Assembly: GCA_000697665.1 (NCBI GenBank)
Contig: KL197742.1
Span: 138,995 to 159,822, forward strand
Direction: 5' to 3'
Length of the DNA stretch: 20,828 nt
Origin: Jaapia argillacea MUCL 33604
Taxonomy: Eukaryota; Basidiomycota; Agaricomycetes; Jaapiales; Jaapiaceae
Part shown: positions 1 to 9,552 of the stretch, in pieces
Layout: every line of letters begins with the position of its first letter
How positions within the stretch are numbered: the first letter of the stretch is position 1
Notes under the pieces: generated by a model
Told to the model about the DNA's origin: nothing
Database searches by the model: none
What the model saw: the letters and a program-made list of their open reading frames with translations, nothing else
Made by a program: the position numbers and the translations under genes

Positions 1-378
1 TCCAGGTTTTCATCGTACTCTACCACAGTACCATCCCTGAGTCCCTTCATCAACTCCAACTGCCACCCCATACTCATTTGGAGATCCATGAAACGATCCC
101 AATCAAACGAACTGAAAGCAACTGATGACCCCAGAAGAATACTGAGCTCCTCTTCATATGTCAGCTTGTTGGCCTGTTCAAGGCATAAATTGGTGAGGTA
201 CAATGTTCCAGTAATGTCCACTCACCAATAGCCGTTCTGTGTGCCTCAGCCAGTGTTCACATTCCACAATGCAATGGACTTTCATTGCTAACTGGCGCAG
301 GCTCCTTCCACGATGGGACAGCTGGCGGTATGAGTTGATAACTTTGTCCATGTGGTGGAGGTCGATTGGGCCAGACAT
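1..378 (-). CDS. Repeat-family protein A, unknown function (partial)
   Basis: I do not recognise this protein. It is read on the minus strand as two exons, 378-226 (51 codons from ATG) and 173-1, with a 52-nt GTGAGT...CAG intron (174-225, phase 0). The second exon is open to the window edge, so the C-terminus is missing. Exon 2 starts ANKLTYEEELSILLGSSV and continues with a FDWDRF motif. The same two-exon unit occurs in gene B (664-1051) and twice in gene C (8521-9234): exon 1 carries Tyr17, Gly24 and Trp43, exon 2 carries GSS at 15-17 and Trp at 25. Exon 1 of A and of B are both exactly 51 codons. The same frame continues upstream of the ATG but is closed by TGA at 391-393, so the true start is uncertain. 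There is no membrane segment or signal peptide. It looks soluble and mostly helical (inference). Confidence 0.55.
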
Positions 379-663
379 TGCGATGTTGGTTCAAGGGCAA
401 TTGCACGGCAGTGTGCTGAGCCAGTTTACATATATATCGATTGAACCGGCATTACCCAGACCCTTTCCTTATCCGTGTGACCGTTCTGCTGGGGGCTTTA
501 TTAGTGTGGTGTGAGTCAAGTCGATATTAGGCTTTGGATTCAGTGTCAATTCGTTGGGTTCGAACAAATAAATCACTTGGGCCTCTCCTCGATCCAAGCC
601 AGATGATTTAGACATCGGACAAACAGTGGCTTCATTTTTATCACAAGTCTTACTTGTACTAGC
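379..663. other. Spacer between family genes A and B
   Basis: This stretch holds no gene I can support. On the minus strand the frame of gene A continues for about 24 codons beyond a TGA at 391-393 (including VNWLSTLPCNC) and could be a damaged 5' exon of A. The remainder is AT-rich non-coding sequence between the end of B and the start of A. Confidence 0.4.
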
Positions 664-1051
664 CTACTCCAAACCCCCGTCAGAACCCAGATCCGGCTCT
701 CCCTCATGCTCCATCCTTTCCAAGTACTCCAGTTGAAACATCATGCCCAAGTATAAGCTCTCAAACCTGTCCCAACGGAACTGGCTTTTGGTGACAGAGG
801 ACCCAATAAGAGGCCTGAGAGATTTGGTGAGGTTCTCAAAATCAGCCTGATGGTGTGAATCATGAGTTCCGGACCATATCTCAATCATGTCGACTCACCA
901 GAAGAATACCTGCAACGTGGATCCACTCTCGATAACCCCACAACTCCCGGATGTGGATAGATTGGCAAAGCATCTCCTGTCCCCTGCTGTCAAGCTTCGT
1001 GTACTGATTCATGAAAGAATTGAGGTGCTGGATGGACCTGATCTCAACCAT
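664..1051 (-). CDS. Repeat-family protein B, unknown function
   Basis: This is a paralogue of gene A with the same architecture. Exon 1 is 1051-899 (51 codons), a 52-nt GTGAGT...CAG intron spans 847-898 in phase 0, and exon 2 is 846-664, ending in TAG. The predicted protein is about 111 residues. Exon 2 contains RPLIGSSVTKSQFRWDRF, which aligns without gaps to SILLGSSVAFSSFDWDRF in A; QLE about ten residues further on is also shared. Exon 1 identity to A is only about 20 percent, but Tyr17, Leu20, Arg23-Gly24, Trp43 and Leu50-Leu51 match. The frame extends 5' beyond the ATG to about 1261 and is interrupted by TGA at 1064-1066, exactly four codons before the ATG, as in A. The acidic C-terminus (EPDLGSDGG) is unlike A. 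Function and partners are unknown; it lies upstream of, and opposite to, the KDZ gene. Confidence 0.55.
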
Positions 1052-1203
1052 GATGAGTGGGTGTCAAATGATAGTGTGGTTAAGATACGATGGAACCAGG
1101 TGCGATATTTGAGGCATCTGGAAATTGCCAGACCACTCAGGCTTAACCCAATTAGGCATAGGGGCTTTGGTGAAGTCTGGGTAACATATCAGGGTGGTCA
1201 CAA

Positions 1204-1752
1204 CACTTGGCTGGGTGGTGCGATTGTGCACAGGACGTTGTGCTATGGAGGGTCCAGGCATTCATTGTTGAGACTCAAATGTCCCCAAGGAAAGGGTCAT
1301 CAACTCATCGACCAGTTGGGTCGCCATTCAGGCATCATGGGTCCGCTGGAACAGTAGTATCGAGGGTAGTCAATTGACCTGGCAATTGGCATTGAGCAAA
1401 AATTCGTGTCGGCTGGCATGTTACTATCGAGTGAAATCCCACTGTATTGAGGTCGGCTGGCTGCAATGTGATAGAGCAGTATATTAAACAAGGCACTTGG
1501 CCGGGTGGTGCGATCGTGCGCAGGATGTTATGCTATGGAGGGTCCAGGCATTCATTGTTGAGACTCAAATGTCCCTGAGGAAAGGGTCATCAACTTGGCG
1601 ACCGGTTGGGTCGCCATTCAGGCATCATGGGTCTGCTGGAACAGTAGTATCAAGGGTTGTCGATTGACCTGGCAACCGGCATTGAGCAAAGATTCGTGTC
1701 AGCTGGCACGTTACTATCGAGTGAAATCCCACTGTATTGAGGTTGGCTGGCT
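1204..1752. repeat. 290-bp tandem direct repeat, two copies
   Basis: Copy 1 (about 1204-1463) and copy 2 (about 1494-1752) are direct repeats with a period of 290 bp. For example TTCATTGTTG recurs at 1261 and 1551, and ACTGTATTGA at 1441 and 1731. Differences are scattered, mostly transitions. About 30 bp at the end of each period is not conserved. Short open frames inside it look like chance, and I see no coding signal. Confidence 0.85.
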
Positions 1753-1870
1753 CGTTACTAACGGCATGTCAGCTGACTCGTTACTAAAGGCCAGCAGACA
1801 TGAGTCGGCCGAGTCCGCTGGCATGTTAATAACAGGCAAAATGTGATGTTGGCTACACGTTACTAATGGG
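1744..1870. repeat. Degenerate short repeats ending copy 2
   Basis: Directly after the second 290-bp copy, variants of a GCTGGCNYGTTACTAA core recur at about 1744, 1770, 1816 and 1850. The same core also occurs once inside each 290-bp copy (about 1411 and 1701). Spacing is irregular, roughly 26-46 bp. It looks like a decaying minisatellite or a terminal part of an unrecognised repeat. Confidence 0.5.
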
Positions 1871-2369
1871 TTGGGTTAGCTGAACAGTGTGGATGGAGTA
1901 CTGGAATTCTGTCTATTCTGGGATGGCTGTCATCGCAAATCGAGAAACCCCCATCCACTGAGATCCCAAATGCTGTCTGGGTTGGTTCGACCTTCTGGCC
2001 ACGGTGGGCCTCTATGGATATGCAGAGATGGAGCTATGGGGATTGGGCCTCCATTTTCCCTACACCCCCAGCATGGCAGTGGCCCTCAGTGGGTACATCG
2101 TGAAGCATGGGGTCTCAGAAAGTGATGGGGAGAGGGTCTGTTAAGTGTACTTCATGAGGGATCGGGTCTTATGTAGGTTAGAGGTTCCCACGCCCCTGGC
2201 AGTCACGGTTGGCTGGTACCTAAGGATCTGGTAGCCAATGAGACCACTTCTGGGTATGCCTGAGAACAATATTACATAATATATTACTGGGTTGTGCCCC
2301 TGCCCTTAATTCCCCATAGTGGAGTTGAATCTCTTTATGCCACCCTGAGGTGCACTGAAGCAAGGCTGT
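1871..2369. other. Upstream region of the KDZ gene, no gene seen
   Basis: No coding exon is supported. The KDZ reading frame can be followed back from 2409 to about 2349 (through DVDDLDATPKKK), where it meets a TGA at 2346-2348. A true first exon may therefore lie in this region after an unseen intron. I found no terminal inverted repeat marking the left end of the KDZ element. Confidence 0.35.
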
Positions 2370-5300
2370 GATGTCGATGACCTAGATGCCACTCCGAAAA
2401 AGAAGACGATGACTAGGTACCTTGACAAGCAAGGTAATGCCCACAAACGAGTTGTCGATGCAAAGATTCAACCAAAGGTCTCTGCAACACCTGGAATGCC
2501 TGGAACTGCAACATCTTCCAAGACTCCTCAACCTTTGCAGCAAATTCAACTTCAGCAGCTAGATCTCACCTACAGGGGTCATGAAGGAGAGTACGAGATA
2601 CCAAAGATGTGAAAGGTGAGTGACTCTCCAGCTGGAATCGCTTTGCTAAGTGCACACACCTGTAGACGCCGAATGATTTCATGCAGGAGTGGCTCGCTGT
2701 CTGGGAGGTATTTTTGCAGGCTTTAATCCAAGGAAAAGTGCCTCCAGCAGATTGCAAGTGCCTTCAGTGTGGTGATGAAGGCATCTGGCATTGCACAGAT
2801 TGCTTTGCCCAGCCATTGCTTTGCTCTAAGTGTTGCTGGAACCGTCACCAGCATCTGCCATACCACTGTGTTGAGTGTTGGATGGGTGAATTCTTTCAAC
2901 CAGCCTGGCTATCGAGTCTCAGTGTCGAGATCCATTTGGGACACCGAGGGGATATCTGTCTGTGCAATCAGTCCCAATTTCCAGAGGAGGACCTCTTCTG
3001 CCAACCATATGCTTCATCTGCCAAGTACAATGATCCCTATCAGGCATCTCCAGCGTCCCAGCCATCGACAAACCCAGACCCACAACCAGAAGATCCTGGG
3101 CCGTCACACTTCTCAGGAAGTATGGCCGACGCCACTCAAACTCAGGCCAATAGTGGGATGTCCGGTATGCCCAAGCATATTACAGATACGAGAATCAATG
3201 ATGTACTGTTTCCAGATATTCCGGTCCAGGATAAGGATGCAAATCCCTTGATGACAAGGATGACAATGATGGTAGTTGGCAAGACATGCTGGATGCTGAG
3301 CTCCTTTCTGAAGGTCCCCAAAAGTACATGCCAGGGCATACAGTACCAAAGTTGTGTGGTAGGACCATGACCATTGTTGATGTCTCTGGCGTCCATGAAA
3401 TCACGGTGAATTTCTGTGCATGTGGCGATAGGGCTGCTGACTGTGTTCAATTGCTGGACATGGGACTATACCCAGCAAGTGTGGTGCAGCCCAGGACTGC
3501 ATTCACCTTCCAGGTTTTGGACGACTTCACTCGTCATAATTTGGAGTGCAAGACAAACACCCACAAGTACTACGAGACAATCCAAAGAGTGACACAACCA
3601 GCATTTCCTTGGACTGTGCTGGTATGACAATTGTCTACTTGAATATATGCCAGTCTGATAGTGTCTCATCAGGACTGGTACAGAGAAATGATGAGATGTG
3701 TTAGACAATGGCAGCATTTAAAAACATTGAAGTGGTCAGGGTTTGGATATGGTGAATTCCATGAGCCTTGCCCCAGCGAGTTGGGATTATTTTACCCAGC
3801 ATGTCCTCAGGTTGGAGTCAACCTGCCTGATAGATGGGAAAAGGATGCCGAGAGGTAGGCCTCAACCATGTATTGAATCAGTGAACTGATACACCATCAG
3901 GATGCCCTGGTTGTTTGCCTGGCAACTGAATATGGATGGGAACTTCAAAGCTGAACAAACCAAAAGGAAGTATCCTGAAGATGATTGTCCCCTTACAAAT
4001 GGAAGTTTATTTCTCATTGAAGAAACACGATACAAGGCCTATTATGATGCTGTCATTGAGACACCTCAGGTTTGTTCCTGTTCATTGTTGCAACAAAGTA
4101 TTCATGTCCCAGAGGATATTAGAAAGCAACTTGTCATGACCATAATGCTCAAAGCCAAGCAAACACCCAGGTGAAACATTTGGCCGTGACTGGCATTGTG
4201 GCAGTTGCGTGTGCCCACCATGGTGCATTTTGTCTGGGATCCTGTGCTAACCTTCAAAAAGGCAAAAGGTTGGTTCCCCAGCCCTATCGGGTACACGTCT
4301 GACAATTTCACTTCTAGGCAAATAAACATGGACTATATCCTTTGTCAGGCATTGAAGCTTACCAAAATCCTGGGCATTACCCCAACTATGGTTTTGTATG
4401 ATATCATATGTCAATATGGTGTGCATGTTTTCACCCGCTTTCTCAAACACATACAATTCCTCAATCTCGACTCCCCTGGACATTACCATGGGGATTGGCC
4501 TCTTTCATGTCATGGTCATCAGGACTCTTGTGGTCCCCACTTCTCACCCAACTACATTGTTGGTGCCAGTCAAGTTGATGGCAAAGTCATTGAAACATTG
4601 TGGGCAAGGCTAAACAAGATTTCTGTCAGTTGCCGGGGTATGGGGAACAGCCATCAGATGGAGACTCTGGATATCCATATGCTAAACTCAAATTGGGAAA
4701 AGTTGCTAGGCATAGGTAACTTCTCATTGTGTTGACTTTGTCTTCTGCACATTGCTTATGTGTTTGTAGTGTCCTCGATTTGCTGGAAGATGAAACAAGT
4801 GTATAAGCATGTCCGGTTGAGTTCGGATGCCTTTGATGAGTTGAATGGTGCAGCAAGTTCAGCTCAAATAGCAAGGTGGAAAGAAATGGAAAGGAGTGCC
4901 ATTGAGAATAGAAGGCATGATTTGTCGGCAATGGATGTCTATGCCCCTCTCATCAAGAAAGGTAGGTCGGATTATTCTTCTGGATCAAACATGTTAATCA
5001 CAGAATGCAGCTCCAACAAAAGCCGATATCCAACGGGACCTCATCACAAAAGAAGGTGGATCCAGCCCAATCTGGGGGTTGGCGAGTTGGTTAGCATCAG
5101 GCATTTCAATCCAGGAGGCCCAGTGAGTCGTCTAGCCAGGTGAGCCTTTCGTGTTTGCTGAACATTGCAGAGTGGAGTTGGTGGTGGCAGTGCGGAAAAT
5201 GGGATGCAGGCCCACAGCCAAGCAATTGAACCAAGTCGAGGAACGTCAGAGGCGACTGGATGCCAGAATTGACACCTTCGAAGCATCTGCCCAGCGCTAC

Positions 5301-5418
5301 CTCATCCAAGATGCCGATGTTCCTGAATCAGAGTTGCCCGACAATCCTGGCATTGTAGTGGACAATGCCAATGATGAAATTCCCAATGGTGAAGAGTATG
5401 ACACAGTCTTTGGGGATG

Positions 5419-5432
5419 ATGATGATCCCCTG
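5419..5432. repeat. Target-site duplication, 5' copy (SINE)
   Basis: The 14-bp ATGATGATCCCCTG is identical to 6158-6171. It belongs to the KDZ coding sequence (the DDDPL codons) and directly precedes the tRNA-like head of the insertion. Confidence 0.85.
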
Positions 5433-5521
5433 GGGCCAGGTGGTGTAGTGGTAGCCACTTGGTGTTGGAGAAGGTGCATTTTGCACTCAATGAAGTCGCA
5501 GGTTTGAATCCTGCTGGCCCC
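5432..5521 (+). other. tRNA-like head of the SINE (Pol III promoter)
   Basis: The first and last seven bases, GGGGCCA and TGGCCCC, pair as an acceptor stem. A TGGT/GCCA D-stem follows, and the T-arm has GCAGG/CCTGC around TTTGAAT. An A box (TGGTGTAGTGG, 5441-5451) fits the consensus, and a B box (GGTTTGAATCC, 5501-5511) differs at one base. Between anticodon region and T-arm lies a perfect GTGCA-TTT-TGCAC hairpin, like the long variable arm of class II (Leu/Ser) tRNAs. The anticodon stem pairs poorly, so I assign no anticodon and do not call a working tRNA gene. Confidence 0.65.
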
Positions 5522-6157
5522 CCCCCCTTGTCACCTTGATGGCCTGGGTTCCACCACACTGATTGTCACCAACACCGTGATTCAACAATCAGTCCAAATA
5601 GGGACATGCATGGATTTCAACTCCCATGTGTGATTCCGAACTGACATCGACTCCTATCCGAAAACTTTATCATTTATGTACGGCACTCTTGCACCTTGGC
5701 TCCAGCAGCAGACACTCGGATCACCCAGCTCATCTTACCAAATAAGGACTATGTGCCAGGTGGGACGACTGCATTGGGGAAAGATGTAGTTCCGGTCAGG
5801 GGGTGCCAGTAAAGGGGTCATTGGAGTCACAGCCATAGCATTGGGATGGGCACTGAGGGATTGCAGAGGCTGTGTCAGTCTGGGCAGGGGTCAGGGAGCC
5901 GAATATGGATGGTTGGGCCCAGGTTTAGGGTGGGATAGTTGGTGCAGCCGAGGACCGAGGGACTACACAGAGACATGATATACTAATTACAATCACATTG
6001 CCTCCAGCAGGCTTTCGTTGCACCTGAGCAATGCTCACCAGGGCCTTTGTATGGATCGACACAGAAAGGGAAGAGATCAGTAGCACATGGCATGTAATAT
6101 CTGACATATGGGACTCCCACAATGGATAATAAATGGATTCAAATAAAAAAATAAAAA
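5433..6157 (+). mobile_element. tRNA-derived SINE, 725 bp, inside the KDZ exon
   Basis: This non-autonomous retrotransposon begins with a tRNA-like Pol III head (to about 5521), followed by a C-run, a long unique body without coding signal, and an A-rich tail (about 6141-6157, AAATAAAAAAATAAAAA). It is flanked by identical 14-bp duplications (5419-5432 and 6158-6171). Removing the insert plus one duplication (739 bp) joins GDDDDPL to WEDNFYYATVQ in one frame, continuing into the conserved KDZ C-terminal region, so the insertion point is certain. SINEs are moved in trans by a LINE reverse transcriptase; none is encoded here. At 725 bp it is longer than most SINEs, so the body may be composite. 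Identical duplications suggest insertion late relative to other damage in the KDZ gene. Confidence 0.85.
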
Positions 6158-6171
6158 ATGATGATCCCCTG
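6158..6171. repeat. Target-site duplication, 3' copy (SINE)
   Basis: The second copy of ATGATGATCCCCTG follows directly after the A-rich tail, and KDZ coding sequence resumes within it. Confidence 0.85.
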
Positions 6172-7114
6172 TGGGAAGACAACTTCTACTATGCTACAGT
6201 ACAAGCCCAGGCCGACAGCAGCAACAGCTCCATTGATGCTGAGAAACGATATATCTCTCTTCCATCAATGCTTGGCTCACAGCAGTGCTCAAAAAAGGGC
6301 TACAAAAGGATTCAGGCAGAAGAGCTGGAAGTGCAAATCAGACAGGCCAATGACAATCTCCAGCAGATTTGGATAGCCCTTGGACACAAATCGTTTCTGT
6401 ATTGCACAGAAGTCCGGAATAACAAATCACAGAACAAGAAGTCTTGATCCTGGTCCCAGGTAGGACATGTTGAAGGAACGGTCCAGAAAAACAGCCGGCT
6501 TTACAAACACTGCTGCCAAGCCATGCAGCGCTTGGGTGCAAGTGCCAAGCTTCTTGCCCATTATCACAATATGGAGAGAGAGGACCTGAAGATCACTACC
6601 AGTGTCATAGATGATCCTGCCGCCCACAGGACTCAACAGAAGTCCCTTGCATGGTTTTGGACCATGAACCTGGCCATCAATGCTGGAGAGCAGGAAAAGA
6701 ACGAATATTTGGATGATTGTGAGTTGTTCATTTTTCGCTAGATTGAAGGACTGACAAAAGGACAGTTTATCGAGTTCATTGGCTGTGTGCCAGAGCCATG
6801 AGGACACAGTGGGCAGAAGAGTTCACATTACTCTGTTATGAGATGGACTGGGTGGTTTGATTTTTCTGGTCGAAAGAAGATGAGTGGCACAACCAGGCAG
6901 TTGCCTCTGGCAAAGCCGGCATGGATGGTCATTGATGCTATGCCGCTCGTCAGGCTCATCTATGGTCCATGTTTGCGACCCGTGCCGATGATGACTTTCA
7001 CAAAACTCTACTAGCATATCCACCCCCTGCTGCATTACATTACTATACATAGAGATAAGACACCATAGGCAATATGTGAAATTGTGCTGTGTGACGTTTT
7101 CCCATGTGACCAAC

Positions 7115-8363
7115 ATGGACTTGTCATATTCAGCTCGTCCACCCTTTCAACCACACTACCACTGTGAACCCCACTCTTCTGAACAATCACCATATCTAGC
7201 CAATCCACTCAGCTTTTATTGGGCCCTGCTCAGCATTCCTCTGAACAGCCACCATACATCGACCATCGCTGGGATCTTTGCCGACATCTCACCCACCTCA
7301 GCTCCGGCACTGAGGGACAGGCTCTGCCCCATGATGACTGGACCCTCGATTCGTACATTCAAGGCAAGGTTGAGCACATCCTCCTGGGACTAGCAAGATG
7401 GATTTGCAAGATTGTCCAGGCCTATTGTTCCCCTGATGATGTGAATGCTCAGCTTTCACCTTCAGACTTCTCTGATTGGTGCACTGGCGTCCAGTTTGAG
7501 CTTGTGCATACCCTAACTCCACCGCTTGATGCATTATTGACTGTCAATGTAGCTTGCTTATCAACAGATCTACCTGGATGCCTTGGGGTCTGGTATATCC
7601 TGGAAGGTCACAGGGTTCTTCTATGAAGTTCTCTTTGCCTTTTTCTTTTGGGAACAACCTCCCAGCAATGATTGGAGCACTGTCCTGACAGATCTGAGTC
7701 AAGACCTGTATATGGTTGAGGCTGCAGCATCCCCAGGTGAGCTGCCCCTTCCACACTGGTGGACTTACAAGGATGTCAGTGCTGGTCTGACCAAGTTGCA
7801 TTCACAATTTGGTCTTGAGGTGAGTGTCCCAAAATGAATTGCCCATCTTATTCTTATCCATGCCAGGTGCCTCATATGCTGGTGGTTGTCCAGGCATTGG
7901 AGAATGCCTGGTTCAACCAATCTGCTATTGCCCAGCTCAAATCCCCTGTGTGTCTCCCTTGGCCATCAAAATCCCCACAACCACCAGTATGATTCTTATG
8001 CTGTAAATGAACATTCATCTCACTTCTCTGACCCAGATTACCAACCTTGATGAAATTGTCTGAGAGAGCCACACATATGTGCATCCACATGACCCCCCTG
8101 AGCTCGCCTTGTCTTCCCAGCCCTCAGAGCTCTTCGGGCTTGCATCCAAGTATGTGCCGGAGTTGGTGTACCCTCGCTTCGCTGATAGTCCTCTTGTGCA
8201 TCGCCTGCAGATAGACTATGAAGTCCAATATCAACTGGCGCTGAGTGCCAGGCAGACATATGAGGATAAATTGGCTGTCCTTGCACTTGCCTTGGCTGCA
8301 TATGAGGATTATCAGCCATATGCTGGTCAGGGGGGACATGCCGGTTCATCTGCATCGTCCTAA
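7115..8363 (+). pseudogene. KDZ companion gene, unknown function, decayed
   Basis: I do not recognise this protein. It starts 63 bp after the KDZ stop, on the same strand. The likely start is ATG 7115 (MDLSYSARPPFQPHYH). The main part is rich in Trp and Leu (ARWICKIVQAYC, FSDWCTGVQFELVHTL, ACLSTDLPGCLGVWYILEGHR, FFYEVLFAFFFWEQPP, GELPLPHWWTYKDV). A 47-nt intron (7820-7866) leads to an exon with VPHMLVVVQALENAWF and CLPWP; a probable 50-nt intron (7987-8036) leads to the last exon (LVYPRFADSPLVHRLQ, AYEDYQPYAGQGG, stop at 8361). The frame shifts around 7200-7260 and again near 7610, and a TGA interrupts the last exon at 8061-8063, so this copy is probably dead. It shows no signal peptide or recognisable catalytic motif. 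Position and orientation suggest a second gene of the KDZ element, which is inference. Confidence 0.55.
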
Positions 8364-8520
8364 GATGTATCTATTATTGACCTAGCCCAATGCATAGATT
8401 TAGATCGTCTCCAATTGTGAATGGCTTCATCAATTTGTGAATTCAGGTAATCAGAATCTCTGATCAATCATGAAGGACTGGAAAAGACTGTAATGTAACT
8501 ACATGTGTGTCCGATCAGTT
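8364..8520. other. Convergent intergenic gap
   Basis: This AT-rich spacer lies between the 3' end of the KDZ companion gene (plus) and the 3' end of family gene C (minus). It would hold both transcription ends; I see no further gene. Confidence 0.5.
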
Positions 8521-9234
8521 CTACTCTCCCCAGCTGAAAGTCTTGTACAACTTCAGCCCCTTCCATTTCTCACTCAGGGACACCTCAAGGTCCTGGAGTA
8601 ACTCCCAATTGCATGTGCTGAAAAGAAGCCGGCCACTGTTTTGGATGTTGTTCTCTTCCTCCTCATAAACCATTGCCTCCTGAAAACTATTGGTGATGAT
8701 TGAAGATCAAATGGACAACAGGGACTCACATGAAGATCTGTGATGTCCTTGGCCCACTTGTCAAACTGCTCCTCAGTTTTGATATTGTCTGCATGGGAAA
8801 GGAGCTTTAATCCCTTCTTGTCGAACAGACCGTACAGCCCCATGACGGCCTGACACTCCTCATCACTCTCAGGCCTATCAATGAGGCCAGCATCCTGCAC
8901 TCTAAAGTTTTCTATCTGCTTTTTGACATTCTCCATGAGCGCCCGGAAGCCATCCCAGTCCCAGTCACAGCGTGAAATGGAAGATCCAACCATGGCTCAT
9001 AAGTTGACTTCATAAATCGCCTTCTGGGCCTGACCAGACCCACTAGGAATCAGTGTGATTTTCATCCAGAAGGCAGTCACTCACCATGACGATTTGAGCT
9101 GCAGCATACCACCATTCAAATTCGAATGAAGTTGCGGCCTCATTGACCCAGTCCCTAAGATCCCCAGCTTTGACCTTGAGCGTCTCATAGTCAATGATCA
9201 TTTTGTCCAGGCTTGCATGGTCCGTGAAGGGCAT
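8521..9234 (-). pseudogene. Repeat-family protein C, two repeat units, one TGA
   Basis: This is the third member of the family of A and B, and it carries the roughly 100-residue unit twice. Exons on the minus strand are 9234-9085, 9029-8730 and 8679-8521 (TAG at 8521-8523). The introns (9030-9084, 55 nt; 8680-8729, 50 nt) are both phase 0 and sit at the same place in each unit. Unit 1 has YETLKVKAGDL, FEWWYAAAQ, then VGSSISRCDWDWDGF. Unit 2 has GLYGLFDKKGLKLL, FDKWAKDITDLH, then YEEEENNIQNSGRLLFSTCNWELL. Tyr17, Gly24 and Trp43 of exon 1 and Trp25 of exon 2 keep their spacing. One in-frame TGA (8997-8999) interrupts unit 1 four codons before GSS and is probably a former Arg codon. The frame extends 5' to about 9300, so more exons may lie upstream, perhaps beyond the hAT gene. 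Function is unknown. Confidence 0.55.
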
Positions 9235-9552
9235 GTAAGTGAACATGATGGTAGAATAAAGCAGGTTGAGCCATGGCACTCCCCAACATTCGCATCAGCA
9301 TGGTTGACCTCTGGCAATGTCCGTGCCTAGGGTACGACACGGGTTACACCACAGGTGCCAGAACCTTGCACTGTACCCCTAACCCATCAACCCTTACCCT
9401 TCACAGGTATGGGTTCAAACCTGAGGGTAAACACCGCTGGTGTTATCAGAATACTGCAGGTTCACTCACTGTGGCTCCAAACCGTGGGTCAGTCAATAAA
9501 AAGACCAAATATCTTGTATTTACTTGCCACGAAACACAGATTACATTCATAT
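9235..9552. other. Gap between gene C and the hAT 3' end
   Basis: The first part (to about 9300) continues the frame of gene C without a clear exon start. About 9330-9440 holds short GGGTT/AACCC-type words in both orientations (TAGGGTACGACACGGGTT near 9328, then CTAACCC, AACCCTTACCC, ATGGGTT, GAGGGTA), which resembles the subterminal part of a hAT element. I could not find a matching right end. No gene is seen. Confidence 0.35.

Larger units (their letters stand above)
2409..7052 (+). pseudogene. KDZ-family transposase with CxC2 cysteine cluster, decayed
   Basis: Kyakuja-Dileera-Zisupton (KDZ) transposases mobilise large DNA transposons in basidiomycetes. Exons by frame and splice sites: 2409-2615, 2666-3621, 3673-3854, 3901-4069, 4123-4268, 4318-4715, 4770-4961, 5011-5122, 5171-6718 (split by the SINE) and about 6741-7052; introns are 46-54 nt. 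Exon 2 encodes a Cys/His cluster (CKCLQCGDEGIWHCTDC, then CSKCCWNRH and HCVEC), typical of the CxC2 domain. KDZ core motifs follow: FYPACPQVGVNLPD, LYDIICQYGVHVF, GHQDSC, QVDGKVIETLW, then ALGHKSFLYCTEVR and RVHWLCARAM. Damage: TGA at 2610, 6445, 6858 and 6933; a frameshift near 3235-3260; paired frameshifts near 4465 and 4515; the SINE; a frame break near 6719-6760. The product would be nuclear, but this copy cannot make it. Family assignment is firm; exon edges are approximate. Confidence 0.85.

Noticed and set aside
887-1357. 156-codon plus-strand open frame
   Set aside because: It overlaps exon 1 of gene B and the first 290-bp repeat on the other strand, has no family resemblance, and loses its frame in the second repeat copy.
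5432-5521. Functional tRNA gene
   Set aside because: The anticodon arm does not pair properly, the B box is altered, and the sequence is the head of an inserted element with target duplications.
6719-6740. 22-nt GT-AG segment in the KDZ 3' part read as an intron
   Set aside because: It is too short to splice and joining it gives an immediate stop; a frame break with sequence loss is more likely.
7115-8363. TET/JBP dioxygenase companion of the KDZ element
   Set aside because: These enzymes do occur near KDZ elements, but no HxD...H iron-binding pattern or related fold signature is visible in any frame.
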